From the NCBI GenBank assembly GCA_943787485.1, contig CALSMP010000005.1, positions 215,107 to 279,106 of the forward strand: 64,000 bases of DNA, given 5' to 3'. The notes beneath the pieces were generated by a model. That model was not told the origin of the DNA. It worked only from the letters and a program-made list of their open reading frames with translations, and ran no database searches. Positions 18,297-26,987 of the stretch are shown piece after piece; the first letter of the stretch is position 1; every line of letters begins with the position of its first letter. The stretch comes from an uncultured Luminiphilus sp. GTDB taxonomy: Bacteria > Pseudomonadota > Gammaproteobacteria > Pseudomonadales > Halieaceae. The position numbers and the translations under genes were made by a program.

Positions 18297-18776
18297 CTAG
18301 ATCGCCTTCAACAAATCAAACGGCTCCAAACATGAGGCACAGCGAAAGAGCGCCTTGCAAGCCGTCGAACCAAACTCACTCACTGCCTCAACATCAGTAC
18401 TGCCACATTGAGGGCAGGTCGCCGCCGCGACCCCATCAAGAGGCGCCGCCACGCCGTAGCGCTGCAATTTTTCTCTCGCGGCAGAGGTCAGCCAGGCCGT
18501 TGTCCATGCCGGGCTCAAGGTCTTGACGACCCGCACATCGGGATAGCCCGCATCAGTCAATGCCTTACGCGCGTCCTCTTCCATGATCTGTAGTGCCGGA
18601 CAACCAATATAGGTCGGTGTCAGCGTCAACACCACGACGTCACTTTCAAACCGCACGTCCTGAAGCACGCCGAGTTCGTACAGCGATATCACCGGGATTT
18701 CAGGATCCATCACATGATCGAGCAGGCGCCACAGCTCAGGCCACTCACTCTGCGCGCGTCGCTGACGGCGCTGCAT
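18297..18776 (-). CDS. paaD: Phenylacetyl-CoA epoxidase assembly protein
   Basis: Iron-sulfur/di-iron maturation factor for the PaaABCE complex. The N-terminal MIP18/DUF59 domain carries DPEIPVISLYELG and TPTYIGCPA. The C-terminal zinc ribbon has CPQCGS and CASC. I chose the ATG at 18776 because GAGGAAG lies just upstream and the alignment to known PaaD starts there; a GTG at 18824 is an alternative, and the frame is open to 18902. The enlarged frame would overlap paaC and is unlikely. Confidence 0.88.
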   Translation of the reverse strand: MQRRQRRAQSEWPELWRLLDHVMDPEIPVISLYELGVLQDVRFESDVVVLTLTPTYIGCPALQIMEEDARKALTDAGYPDVRVVKTLSPAWTTAWLTSAAREKLQRYGVAAPLDGVAAATCPQCGSTDVEAVSEFGSTACKALFRCASCLEPFDLLKAI

Positions 18777-18834
18777 TTCTTCCTCAGGAAGCAAAGGAAT
18801 AAGGTTGTCCTTCGACAGAATCACTCGGCCAGTC

Positions 18835-19593
18835 TCACCAGCGCAACCCTGGGTAGGCCCGCTGCATAAACTGTAATTCCGCAAGCAGGAACCCCAGGTC
18901 ATCAGTGTGAATACCCCGACGCCCTCCCTCGACCGCCCAATCGGTATCTGGCACCGTCAAGGTTGCTTCAGTCAGTACCTCAGAGACCGACTCGAACCAT
19001 GGAGCACGCAACGCCTCGGTATCTACCGCGATGCCCGCTTCAATCAGTGTGGCAGCCAGTGCGTCGACTTCAAACATTTCGTTGGTATACCCCCACAACT
19101 CATCGACGGCCTTCTGGGCGCGGCTGTGACTCTCGTTAGTGCCATCGCCAAGACGCAGCATCCACTCCCTGCCCCGTCTGACATGATAAGTAGCCTCTTT
19201 TTCGGCCTTGGCAGCGATCCCCGCCAATCGGCTGTCATCGCTATGTTTCAGCTTCTCCATAAACAACAGAGCCAAACTGTCGAATAAAAACTGGCGCACG
19301 ATGGTGAAGGCAAAATCACCTCGAGGAAGCTCGCAAATAAGCAGGTTGCTGAATTCGCGCACATCACGGGTATAGGCGAAAGTGTCTTCAGTGGCGTCGC
19401 CTCCGCTCAGTTCGGCGGCGTACTGGTAAAACAGGCGCGCCCTCCCGACAAAATCGAGCGCCACATTGGTGAGCGCAATGTCCTCCTCAAGAAACGGTGC
19501 ACGACTTGTCCACTCGGATAACCGATGTCCAAGAATAAGTGCATCGTCTCCCAGTCGAAGGCAATACGTTTTGACGGCCTCATTCACGGTCAT
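18835..19593 (-). CDS. paaC: Phenylacetyl-CoA epoxidase structural subunit
   Basis: Ferritin-like structural partner of PaaA, 252 residues, inactive itself in the characterised complexes. Typical blocks are visible: LGHRLSEWTSRAPFLEEDIA, NVALDFVGRARLFYQYAAEL and HVRRGREWMLRLGDGT. Its ATG overlaps the paaB stop by 4 bases, which supports tight coupling of subunit synthesis. Confidence 0.95.
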   Translation of the reverse strand: MTVNEAVKTYCLRLGDDALILGHRLSEWTSRAPFLEEDIALTNVALDFVGRARLFYQYAAELSGGDATEDTFAYTRDVREFSNLLICELPRGDFAFTIVRQFLFDSLALLFMEKLKHSDDSRLAGIAAKAEKEATYHVRRGREWMLRLGDGTNESHSRAQKAVDELWGYTNEMFEVDALAATLIEAGIAVDTEALRAPWFESVSEVLTEATLTVPDTDWAVEGGRRGIHTDDLGFLLAELQFMQRAYPGLRW

Positions 19594-19874
19594 AAACTGT
19601 CAATACCCTCAGGTAAGTCATACATTGCAGCATGGCGATAAGGCTTGTCGTCGAGTGGGTCGTAGAAGCTATCGCAGTCTGACTCCTGAGATGCGGTGAT
19701 ATCTCCAGCCGCAACCACCCAGAGGCTAACGCCCTCACTACGGCGGGTATAAACGTCACGCGCATATTCCAGCGCCTGCTCGGGGTCGTCGGCATGCAGG
19801 CTGCCGACATGCTTGTGATCGAGGCCTCGGCGAGATCGCACGAACACTTCGTAAAGCTTCAGCTCGTCAGACAT
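19590..19874 (-). CDS. paaB: Phenylacetyl-CoA epoxidase subunit B
   Basis: Small 94-residue subunit required for activity and assembly of the epoxidase multimer. Family blocks LYEVFVRSRRGLDHKHVGSLHA, read in part as VFVRSRRGLDHKHVG, and ALEYARDVYTRR are present. Intact, between paaA (25 bases) and paaC (overlap). Confidence 0.95.
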   Translation of the reverse strand: MSDELKLYEVFVRSRRGLDHKHVGSLHADDPEQALEYARDVYTRRSEGVSLWVVAAGDITASQESDCDSFYDPLDDKPYRHAAMYDLPEGIDSL

Positions 19875-19898
19875 GAATTCAGACTCCTTCGGGCCTTG

Positions 19899-20828
19899 TC
19901 AGGCTGCATCGTGACGCCGGGACCGACGCTTCTTGTCATAACACGCCATGGCCTCGCGCACCCAAACGCCCTCGGCATGCGCCTCCACGTGATGGGCAAG
20001 CCGCTGCCGATTACAGGGGCCGTTACCTTTAATCACGCGCTCAAATTCCTCCCAGTCGATGTCACCAAAATCGTAGTGCCCGCGCTCTTCATTCCAGGCC
20101 AATGCGGGATCCGGCACTTTCAGGCCGATCGCAAGCGCCTGCTGCACCGCTTGGTCAACATACTGCTGTCGAAGATCATCGTTGCTTCGACGTTTTATTT
20201 TCCACTTCATGGACTGCGCCGAATGTGCAGACTCGCCGTCGTGGGGACCAAACATCATGAGGGAAGGCCACCACCATCGATCGAGAGCATCTTGAGCCAT
20301 CGCGCGCTGCTGCTCATTACCTTGCATCAGCGTCATCATGATGTTGTAACCCTGGCGCTGGTGAAAGCTTTCCTCTTTACAAATACGAACCATCGCCCGG
20401 GCATAGGGGCCGTAAGAAGTATTCTGCAGAGACACCTGGTTGACGATCGCCGCACTGTCTACTAACCATCCAATGGCGCCCACGTCAGCCCAGGTCAACG
20501 AGGGATAATTGAAGATCGAGGCGTATTTGCTGGCCCCCGTATGTAGCCGATCAATTAATTCCTCGCGAGTAATACCGAGGGTCTCAGCCGCGGCGTAGAG
20601 ATAAAGTCCATGCCCCGCCTCATCCTGAACCTTGGCCAGCAGAATGGCTTTACGCTCGAGGGACGGCGCACGGGTTATCCAATTGCCCTCGGGCTGCTCC
20701 CCAATGACCTCGGAGTGTGCGTGCTGCGAGATCTGGCGGATAAGCGTTTGTCGATATTTTTCCGGCATCCAATCCTTGGGCTCGATCTTCTGTTCTGCAT
20801 CGATCCGCGTCTGAAAACTTCTCGTCAT
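19899..20828 (-). CDS. paaA: Phenylacetyl-CoA epoxidase catalytic subunit
   Basis: Di-iron oxygenase subunit that epoxidises phenylacetyl-CoA, 309 residues from the ATG at 20828. Di-iron ligands lie in the [23 protein letters not shown] and [11 protein letters not shown] blocks. The N-terminus is doubtful. A second frame opens at 20856 with GGAGAG just before its ATG and reads [14 protein letters not shown]. Removing one T from the TTTT run near 20817 would join it to [12 protein letters not shown]. So the real start is probably 20856 with a one-base sequence error. The rest is intact. Confidence 0.93.
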   Translation of the reverse strand: MTRSFQTRIDAEQKIEPKDWMPEKYRQTLIRQISQHAHSEVIGEQPEGNWITRAPSLERKAILLAKVQDEAGHGLYLYAAAETLGITREELIDRLHTGASKYASIFNYPSLTWADVGAIGWLVDSAAIVNQVSLQNTSYGPYARAMVRICKEESFHQRQGYNIMMTLMQGNEQQRAMAQDALDRWWWPSLMMFGPHDGESAHSAQSMKWKIKRRSNDDLRQQYVDQAVQQALAIGLKVPDPALAWNEERGHYDFGDIDWEEFERVIKGNGPCNRQRLAHHVEAHAEGVWVREAMACYDKKRRSRRHDAA

Positions 20829-20886
20829 TTGGCATGGCGACTACATTTTCTGACATGACACTCTCCGGTTGCCCCTTGGCTGCTTG

Positions 20887-22097
20887 TTAAATTCGTTCAA
20901 TCACCAAGGCAATACCTTGGCCGACTCCGATACACATGGTGCAAAGCGCGTACTTTCCTTGACGCCTCACTAATTCATACATGGCCGCTGTGACCAGTCG
21001 CGCGCCGCTCATTCCCAGCGGATGACCCAGGCTAATGGCACCCCCATTCGGATTGACGTGCTCCGCATCGTCGGGCAATCCCAGACCTCGTAAGACTGCC
21101 AAGCCCTGAGCAGCAAAGGCCTCATTCAATTCGATGACGTCCATTTGATCGATGGACAGACCAGCCTGACGCAGTACTTTCTGAGCAGCATCCACAGGGC
21201 CATAGCCCATAATGCGGGGTTCGATACCGGAGGTTGCCATCGCCAGTACCCGCGCATTGGGGATCAACGAGTGCTCAACGGCCGCCTGCTCGGATGCAAT
21301 TAATAGCGCACACGCACCATCATTCACACTTGATGCGTTACCGGCGGTTACGGTACCCCCCCCCCCCGAAAGGGTGTCGGCAACGTCGCCAGCTTCTCAA
21401 GCGTGGTGTCGGATCGCGGCCCCTCATCCCCAGACACACGAAGCGGCTCCCCCTCGACGCTGCGGCACCTCCACAGTGACCAGTTCGGCATCAAAAGTTC
21501 CGTTGGCCTGTGCACGGAGGGCGCGCTGGTGGGACCGATAAGCAACGCATCTTGATCCACGCGGCTGACGCCAAATTGTTCAGCGACATTTTCCGCGGTT
21601 TCGGGCATGGAGTCGGTTCCCCATTTTTTCTGGAAGGCTTTGTTAACAAAGCGCCAGCCGATGGTTGTATCGTAAGTCTGGATATTGCGATCGAAGCCAG
21701 CCCCGGCTTTGCCAAACACAAAGGGTGCCCGACTCATCGACTCGACCCCCCCAGCAATCGCGCATTGAATTTCGCCAGACTTGATGGCTCTCGCCGCACT
21801 GCCCACGGCATCCATGCCCGAACCGCAGAGACGATTTAGCGTGACGCCCGGCACTGACATAGGAAGGCCCGCCAGCAGGCTACTCATGCGGGCGATGTTG
21901 CGATTGTCTTCGCCCGCCTGATTGGCACAGCCTAACCACACGTCATCCAATGCTGCCCAGTCAAACTGAGGGGTGCGCGTTACCAAGGCTCTCAGGGGTA
22001 TGGCGGCCAAATCATCGGTTCGAATGGAAGACAAACTACCGCCGTAACGTCCGATCGGGGTTCGCACAGCGTCACAAAGTAATGCTTGCTTAGTCAC
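20887..22097 (-). CDS. paaJ: 3-oxoadipyl-CoA thiolase (PaaJ/PcaF type), three frameshifts
   Basis: Thiolase that splits 3-oxoadipyl-CoA into succinyl-CoA and acetyl-CoA, the last step of phenylacetate breakdown. Catalytic residues are seen: Cys in NRLCGSGMDAVGSA, His in GHPLGMSGAR, Cys in CTMCIGVGQG. The segment AGFDRNIQTYDTTIGWRF is typical of PaaJ/PcaF. The reading frame breaks three times: near 21540, near 21440 (run of G on the coding strand), and in a 12-base C run at 21356-21367. The first two compensate each other. Joined, the protein has the normal length of about 403 residues. Starts in ATGA-like overlap with paaI. Confidence 0.85.
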
Positions 22098-22542
22098 GAC
22101 GCACCCTCATCGCCTGCCACCAGCGCGCCGCCGATAGTCGCCGAGTTGCCTCTAAATTCAGCAACCACCTGTCCCAGCTGATTGACTACTTGTACATCGT
22201 ACACGCCGGTTCTTTTCCCTTGATGCACGACCTGCGCGGTAGCGGTCAGAACATCTTCAAGCTTTGCTGACTTCAAAAAGTCAATGCGCGCACCCGCCCG
22301 CAACCGTGACCCTGGTTCCTGCTGTTACAGGCAAACGCAAAGGCGCTGTCCGCCAAGGTAAAGATGAACCCGCCATGACACAGACCGTGACCATTAACCA
22401 TGTCCTGACGAACCGGCATGGAGATAACCGCGGCGCCAGCGGTTACCGATACCAAGGTCATGCCTAGCCCCTGGGTCGCGTGGTCACCAGACCACATCGC
22501 ATCCGCCGCCCGTTGCGCCAAGTTATCTGTAGCTTCAGTCAT
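22094..22542 (-). CDS. paaI: Hotdog-fold acyl-CoA thioesterase, one frameshift
   Basis: Thioesterase of about 149 residues that removes CoA from dead-end hydroxyphenylacetyl-CoA or ring-opened intermediates. The hotdog motif NGHGLCHGGFIFTLADSAFA is clear. The frame breaks near 22300-22315: the first part reads FACNSRNQ and the rest continues in another frame as RAGARIDFLKSAKLEDVL. The start overlaps the true paaG stop, the end overlaps the thiolase start, so the operon is tightly packed. Confidence 0.85.
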
Positions 22543-23331
22543 CGGCCTTTGTACTCAGGTTTGCGCTTCTCGAGGAAGGCCTTAACGCCCTCGGCATAAT
22601 CTTCGGTAAAACCCCGCTGTGCGCATGAGCGACTTTTCGAGCTCGAGCTGATCATCCAGTGAATGGGTCATCGACGCGGCGAAGGCTTGTTTGGTGAAGG
22701 CAAAGCCGCGTGTTGGTTGCGTCGCCAGGTGAGTGGCAAGCCCCATGACGGTGCTCATAAGTTCGTCATCATCGACGACTTCCCAGATCAACCCCCACTC
22801 CTTGGCTTGCTCGGCAGACACTTTAGGCATCAGCATGGCCATGCCTTTTGCCCGCGCCATACCCACCAAGCGCGGAAGGTGCCAAGTGCCCCCCGAGTCT
22901 GGAATCAAGCCGAGCATGGCAAAGGACTCCACGAACTTAGCCGAGCGTGCTGCAAACACGAGATCACAGGCGAGCGCGATGTTTGCTCCCGCACCCCGCT
23001 GCGACGCCGTTCACCGCGCAAATCACAGGCTTTTCCATCGACGTGATACGCCTGATCAGCGGGTTGTAGAACTTCTCGACCGAATCCCCCGAGATCAATG
23101 CGCTCGCCCGGCGCGATATTGCGATCGTTCAAATCCTGACCGGCGCAAAATCCACGTCCCGCTCCGGTAATGACTACGGCGCGAATCGACTCGTCCTCCG
23201 CAGCAAGTGCAAGCGCCTCTGCGACTTCGACATGCATGTCAGCGGTAAAGCTGTTCAAGCTGTCGGGGGCGATTGAGCGTCAGGCATGCGACCCCCTGTG
23301 CCACGTCGAAAAGAATGTGCTGGTAGGCCAT
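22539..23331 (-). CDS. paaG: 1,2-epoxyphenylacetyl-CoA isomerase, four frameshifts
   Basis: Crotonase-family isomerase that turns the ring epoxide into oxepin-CoA. The PaaG hallmark GRGFCAGQDLNDRN is present, with LGLIPDSGGTWHLPRL. I rebuilt the frame by hand. The start is the ATG at 23331 (MAYQHILFD), preceded by GGGAGG. Breaks lie near 23268 (C run), 23090 (GGGGG on the coding strand), 23000 (GGGG) and 22610 (GGGGTTTT). After correction the C-terminus reads GVKAFLEKRKPEYKGR and its stop overlaps the paaI start (ATGA). About 264 residues, the family length. Published annotation of separate short genes here would be wrong. Confidence 0.83.
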
Positions 23332-23333
23332 TC

Positions 23334-25380
23334 CTATACCTCCCGTCGCTCGACGAGCGTCAATATGTCGTAGACGGCAACCGGCGCTCCCTCCTGGTTA
23401 CTGACTTCAACCGCCCACACCACAACACCATTCGGTTTTTCGTCACCCCGGGGCGCCTTTTTGATTTTTCGCTTGACCGTCAGCTTGCACTGGATAGTGG
23501 TCCCCGCGGGGCACCGGCTCGACGAACCGCAGGCCTTCCAGCCCGTAATTTGCGATCACAGGTCCCGGCGGCCGGATCGACAAACATGCCGGCCGCAGCG
23601 GAAATAACGAAATAACCATGTGCCACGCGCTGACCAAAGAATGAATCCTTGGCTGCGATTTCATCAAAGTGAGCATAGAAGTGGTCACCACTGATACACC
23701 CAAAGTTCACGATATCGGCTTCGGTGACGGTACGTCTGTGGGTTATCAGCGTTTCGCCGATCTGCAAATCGTCAAAGTATTTTTTGAACGGATGAATCGG
23801 ATCGCTTATCTCCCGTGCTCCCCGATGATATTCGCGGGTTATGGCGGTGAGCGTGGTGGGTGAACCTTGGATAGCCGTTCGCTGCATGTAATGCTTGACC
23901 GCTCTAAGGCCGCCAAGCTCTTCGCCGCCGCCCGCTCTGCCGGGGCCGCCGTGAATGAGATTCGCTAGGGGCGAGCCGTGTCCGGTCGACTCTTTCGCAC
24001 AGTCTTTGTTCACGATTAGCATCCGCCCGTGCCAGGGGGCGGCACCTAAAATCAGCGTGCGTGCCTCCACATCGTCAGCGGTAAACACCGAGGCCACCAA
24101 CGACCCCTTGCCCAAGCGGGCAATGTCCACCGCCTCGCCTAGAGAGTGATAGGGCATCACCGTAGCAACGGGACCAAAGGCCTCTATCGCTATGCACCCG
24201 CGTCGCACTCAACGGCGAATCACACCGCAGCAACGTCGGTGGGTAAAAGCTTCCCGGGTTAGCCTCTAGTCCGGCGAGCGCCATCTCTCGCTCGCCACCG
24301 ACAACGACCGACGCCTCTTCACACAGTTCCAACACCCGCGCATGAACATCCTCTGCCTGCGCTTTGCTGACTAACGCACCGAGACGCACTTCTTCCAGGG
24401 CGGGATCACCCGCCGTTATCTTGCCAAGCCGCTGGCTCACTGCATCGACCACCGCATCCATCAACTCAGCCGGAACGATGACTCGCCGTATTGCCGTACA
24501 CTTCTGCCCGGCCTTGGACGTCATTTCACGCACAACTTCCTTGACGAAGAGTTCAAACTCGTCATCAGTCGGCTGTACCGACTGACCCAGAATGGCGCAG
24601 TTAAGTGAATCCGCCTCCATCGTGAACGGAATACTGTTGGCCAACAGGTTAGGATGATTCTTTAGCGCTTGCCCGGTCGCAGCTGACCCAGTAAAAGTAA
24701 CCACATCCTGCTCGTTCAAATGATCCAACAAATCATCGATGCTCCCGCAAACAAGTTGGATCGCACCCTCGGGCAACAAGCCGATATTAATTATTTCTTC
24801 GACGATAGCCTTGGTCAGGTAGGCGGTTGGCGTTGCGGGCTTAATGATGACCGGCACCCCAGCAGCCAAGCTCGGCGCCACTTTTTCGAGCATGCCCCAC
24901 ACCGGAAAGTTGTAGGCATTGATGTGGACAGCAACGCCAGGTTTTGACGTGAGAATGTGACGCCCCCACAAACGTGCCATTACGCGAGAGCCCCTCCATT
25001 TCGCCCTCAAGCAGGACCGTATCGTTTGGAAACTCGCGCGTCACAAGACTGGCATAACTGAACACCGTGCCAATACCACCCTCGATGTCAGGCCAGGCGT
25101 CGGCGCGGGTTGTTCCGGTCTTGAAAGACAACGTGTAGAAGTCTTCCTTTTTGGCCATGAGCAGCTTAGCGGTTTCCTTCAGCGCTATCGCCCGCTCGTG
25201 GAAGGTCATGGCCCGCAGCGCGACACCTCCGACCCGACGGCCGTATTCGACCACCTCGCGCATATTGATGCCGCTCGAATCCACGTGGCACACGGGTTCA
25301 CCGCGGACAGCATCCACAACCGGCCTGCCCTCTCCAGACCCTGTAACCCACTTTCCTTGGACATAGCTTTCAAGCTTCAT
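23334..25380 (-). CDS. paaZ: Bifunctional oxepin-CoA hydrolase/semialdehyde dehydrogenase, multiple frameshifts
   Basis: Opens the oxepin-CoA ring and oxidises the aldehyde formed. The N-terminal aldehyde dehydrogenase domain has [24 protein letters not shown] and catalytic Cys in [12 protein letters not shown]. The C-terminal MaoC-like hydratase domain has [16 protein letters not shown] and [13 protein letters not shown]. Total length corresponds to about 682 residues, as in E. coli PaaZ. The frame breaks near 24970, 24195, 23575 and 23505, each at or next to short homopolymers. The end is a TAG at 23334-23336, leaving 2 bases before paaG. Confidence 0.85.
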
Positions 25381-25529
25381 GACTGGGGCGGCTCCGTTCC
25401 AGCTTCAACTTCGAAATGATACATAAATTATTCAAAACTAGGAAGACCTGTAATATATTATTGACCTGTCTCAAGCGGTAATCTGGCAGTCAGCGGGCCA
25501 CCCCGCATCGCACGACATTGGAGATACTC

Positions 25530-26981
25530 ATGGATAAGTACATAGCGCCTCTGAACAGCCTGCCGAGGGTCAGTCACCCCTTTAGAATGCTGCTTACGAT
25601 GTTGATCGGATTCTGGCTGACGGGTTGCTCGAAACCAGAGCCTGCCGCACCCGCTGATGACGAAGCGCGAGTTGCGGAGGAATCGGTTGAACTGATTCAT
25701 CAGAGCCCCATGAGCGCCAATACCACGCCTCATCGAGCTTTCATCACGCAGGCCGAGTTGCCACCGCTTGGGGAAGGACCACTCAGCGGCGTGCGCATCG
25801 GCGTTAAAGACAACATCCATGTCGCTGGTCTACCCAATACCGCCGGCACGCCCTCTTTTGATGCTCTCGTGCCGGCACAGGACGCTCTCCTTGTTAAACG
25901 ACTTAGGAAGGCTGGTGGCATTATCGCCGGCAAGAATAATCTCCATGAACTCGCCTATGGCATCACCAGTGCGAACGGCGCCTATGGCATCGTGCAAAAT
26001 GCCACTGATCCCTCGCTATTGGCGGGTGGCAGCAGTGGCGGGACGGCTGTGGCGGTTGCCCTCGGGCTGGTCGATATGGGTGTTGGAACGGATACGGGAG
26101 GATCGGTCCGCATACCTGCCGCATTAAATGGGATTGTAGGCTTTAGACCCACGACCGGGCGCTACCCCAACGACGGCATGACGCTTATCTCAGGTACGCG
26201 TGATACCGCCGGCCCCATCACGGCTAACGTCACAGATGCGGCGGTGCTGGATACAGTGCTATCCGGCGCCCTTCCCAATGAGCTGCCAGCGGTAACCCTC
26301 AAGGGTGTGCGACTAGGGGTCCCCCGCGGCTACTTTTATGACAACCTGAGTCCCCGCGTGTCCGCTGCCATGAACCACTCCCTCGAGGCCCTCAAAGCTG
26401 CCGGGGTCGAGCTTGTCGAAGCCGATATCGAAAATGTGGGTGCGCTAAGCGCTGCCGTGGGCTTTCCCGTGGTGCTTTATGAGACCAATCTACTGCTCCG
26501 GGAGTACCTGCTGACCCACCGTCCCGATCTCAGTATTGAAGATTTTCTCGATAGCATTGCCAGCCCGGACGTTAAAGCCGTGGTCGGGGATGCACTCGCT
26601 GGGGTCATCGATGAGGCGACCTACCAAGCAGCGGTAACCGAGCACCGGGCGGCCTTGCAAGCGGCTTACCAGAACTATTTCGAAGGCCACGCAGTATCCG
26701 CCGTGATATTCCCAACGACGCCGATCGAAGCACAGCCCATTGCAACCAGTCTCGAGATGGTCACCCTGAATGGGGCGAGCGCGCCAACCTTTATGACATA
26801 TATCCGCAACACAGATCCGGGTTCCAATGCAGGCGTCCCTGGCATAAGCCTCCCTGCACTTGTTACCGAACCCGGCCCACCAGTGGGGCTGGAACTCGAT
26901 GGTCCCCGCGGCAGCGACCGGGACCTTTTAGCTTTGGCTCTGGCGGTTGAGGCGCTATTCATCTCCGCTCAGAATCCTTGA
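25530..26981 (+). CDS. Lipoprotein amidase (amidase signature family)
   Basis: Amidase of about 483 residues anchored as a lipoprotein: hydrophobic leader and lipobox LTGC with Cys33. The Ser-cisSer-Lys triad is seen in GVKDNIHVAG (Lys), GGSSGGTAVAVALG and GTDTGGSVRIPAA (nucleophile Ser). It resembles the indoleacetamide hydrolase branch, so an arylacetamide such as phenylacetamide is a plausible substrate; this is inference. The ATG at 25530 is favoured over a TTG at 25518 because TTGGAG precedes it. It is followed after 6 bases by the flavin hydroxylase gene, so the two form an operon, divergent from paaZ. Confidence 0.88.
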   Translation: MDKYIAPLNSLPRVSHPFRMLLTMLIGFWLTGCSKPEPAAPADDEARVAEESVELIHQSPMSANTTPHRAFITQAELPPLGEGPLSGVRIGVKDNIHVAGLPNTAGTPSFDALVPAQDALLVKRLRKAGGIIAGKNNLHELAYGITSANGAYGIVQNATDPSLLAGGSSGGTAVAVALGLVDMGVGTDTGGSVRIPAALNGIVGFRPTTGRYPNDGMTLISGTRDTAGPITANVTDAAVLDTVLSGALPNELPAVTLKGVRLGVPRGYFYDNLSPRVSAAMNHSLEALKAAGVELVEADIENVGALSAAVGFPVVLYETNLLLREYLLTHRPDLSIEDFLDSIASPDVKAVVGDALAGVIDEATYQAAVTEHRAALQAAYQNYFEGHAVSAVIFPTTPIEAQPIATSLEMVTLNGASAPTFMTYIRNTDPGSNAGVPGISLPALVTEPGPPVGLELDGPRGSDRDLLALALAVEALFISAQNP

Positions 26982-26987
26982 ACCCCC

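Noticed and set aside
20650..20856. Small separate gene upstream of paaA
   Set aside because: Only its first 14 codons make sense; they look like the true PaaA N-terminus in a shifted frame, and the rest is a shadow of paaA.
25405..25425. PaaX operator upstream of paaZ based on the CATTTCGA 8-mer shared with the paaK-paaX gap
   Set aside because: The match is short and not symmetrical, and it does not match the PaaX site I know from E. coli, so it is only mentioned as weak support.
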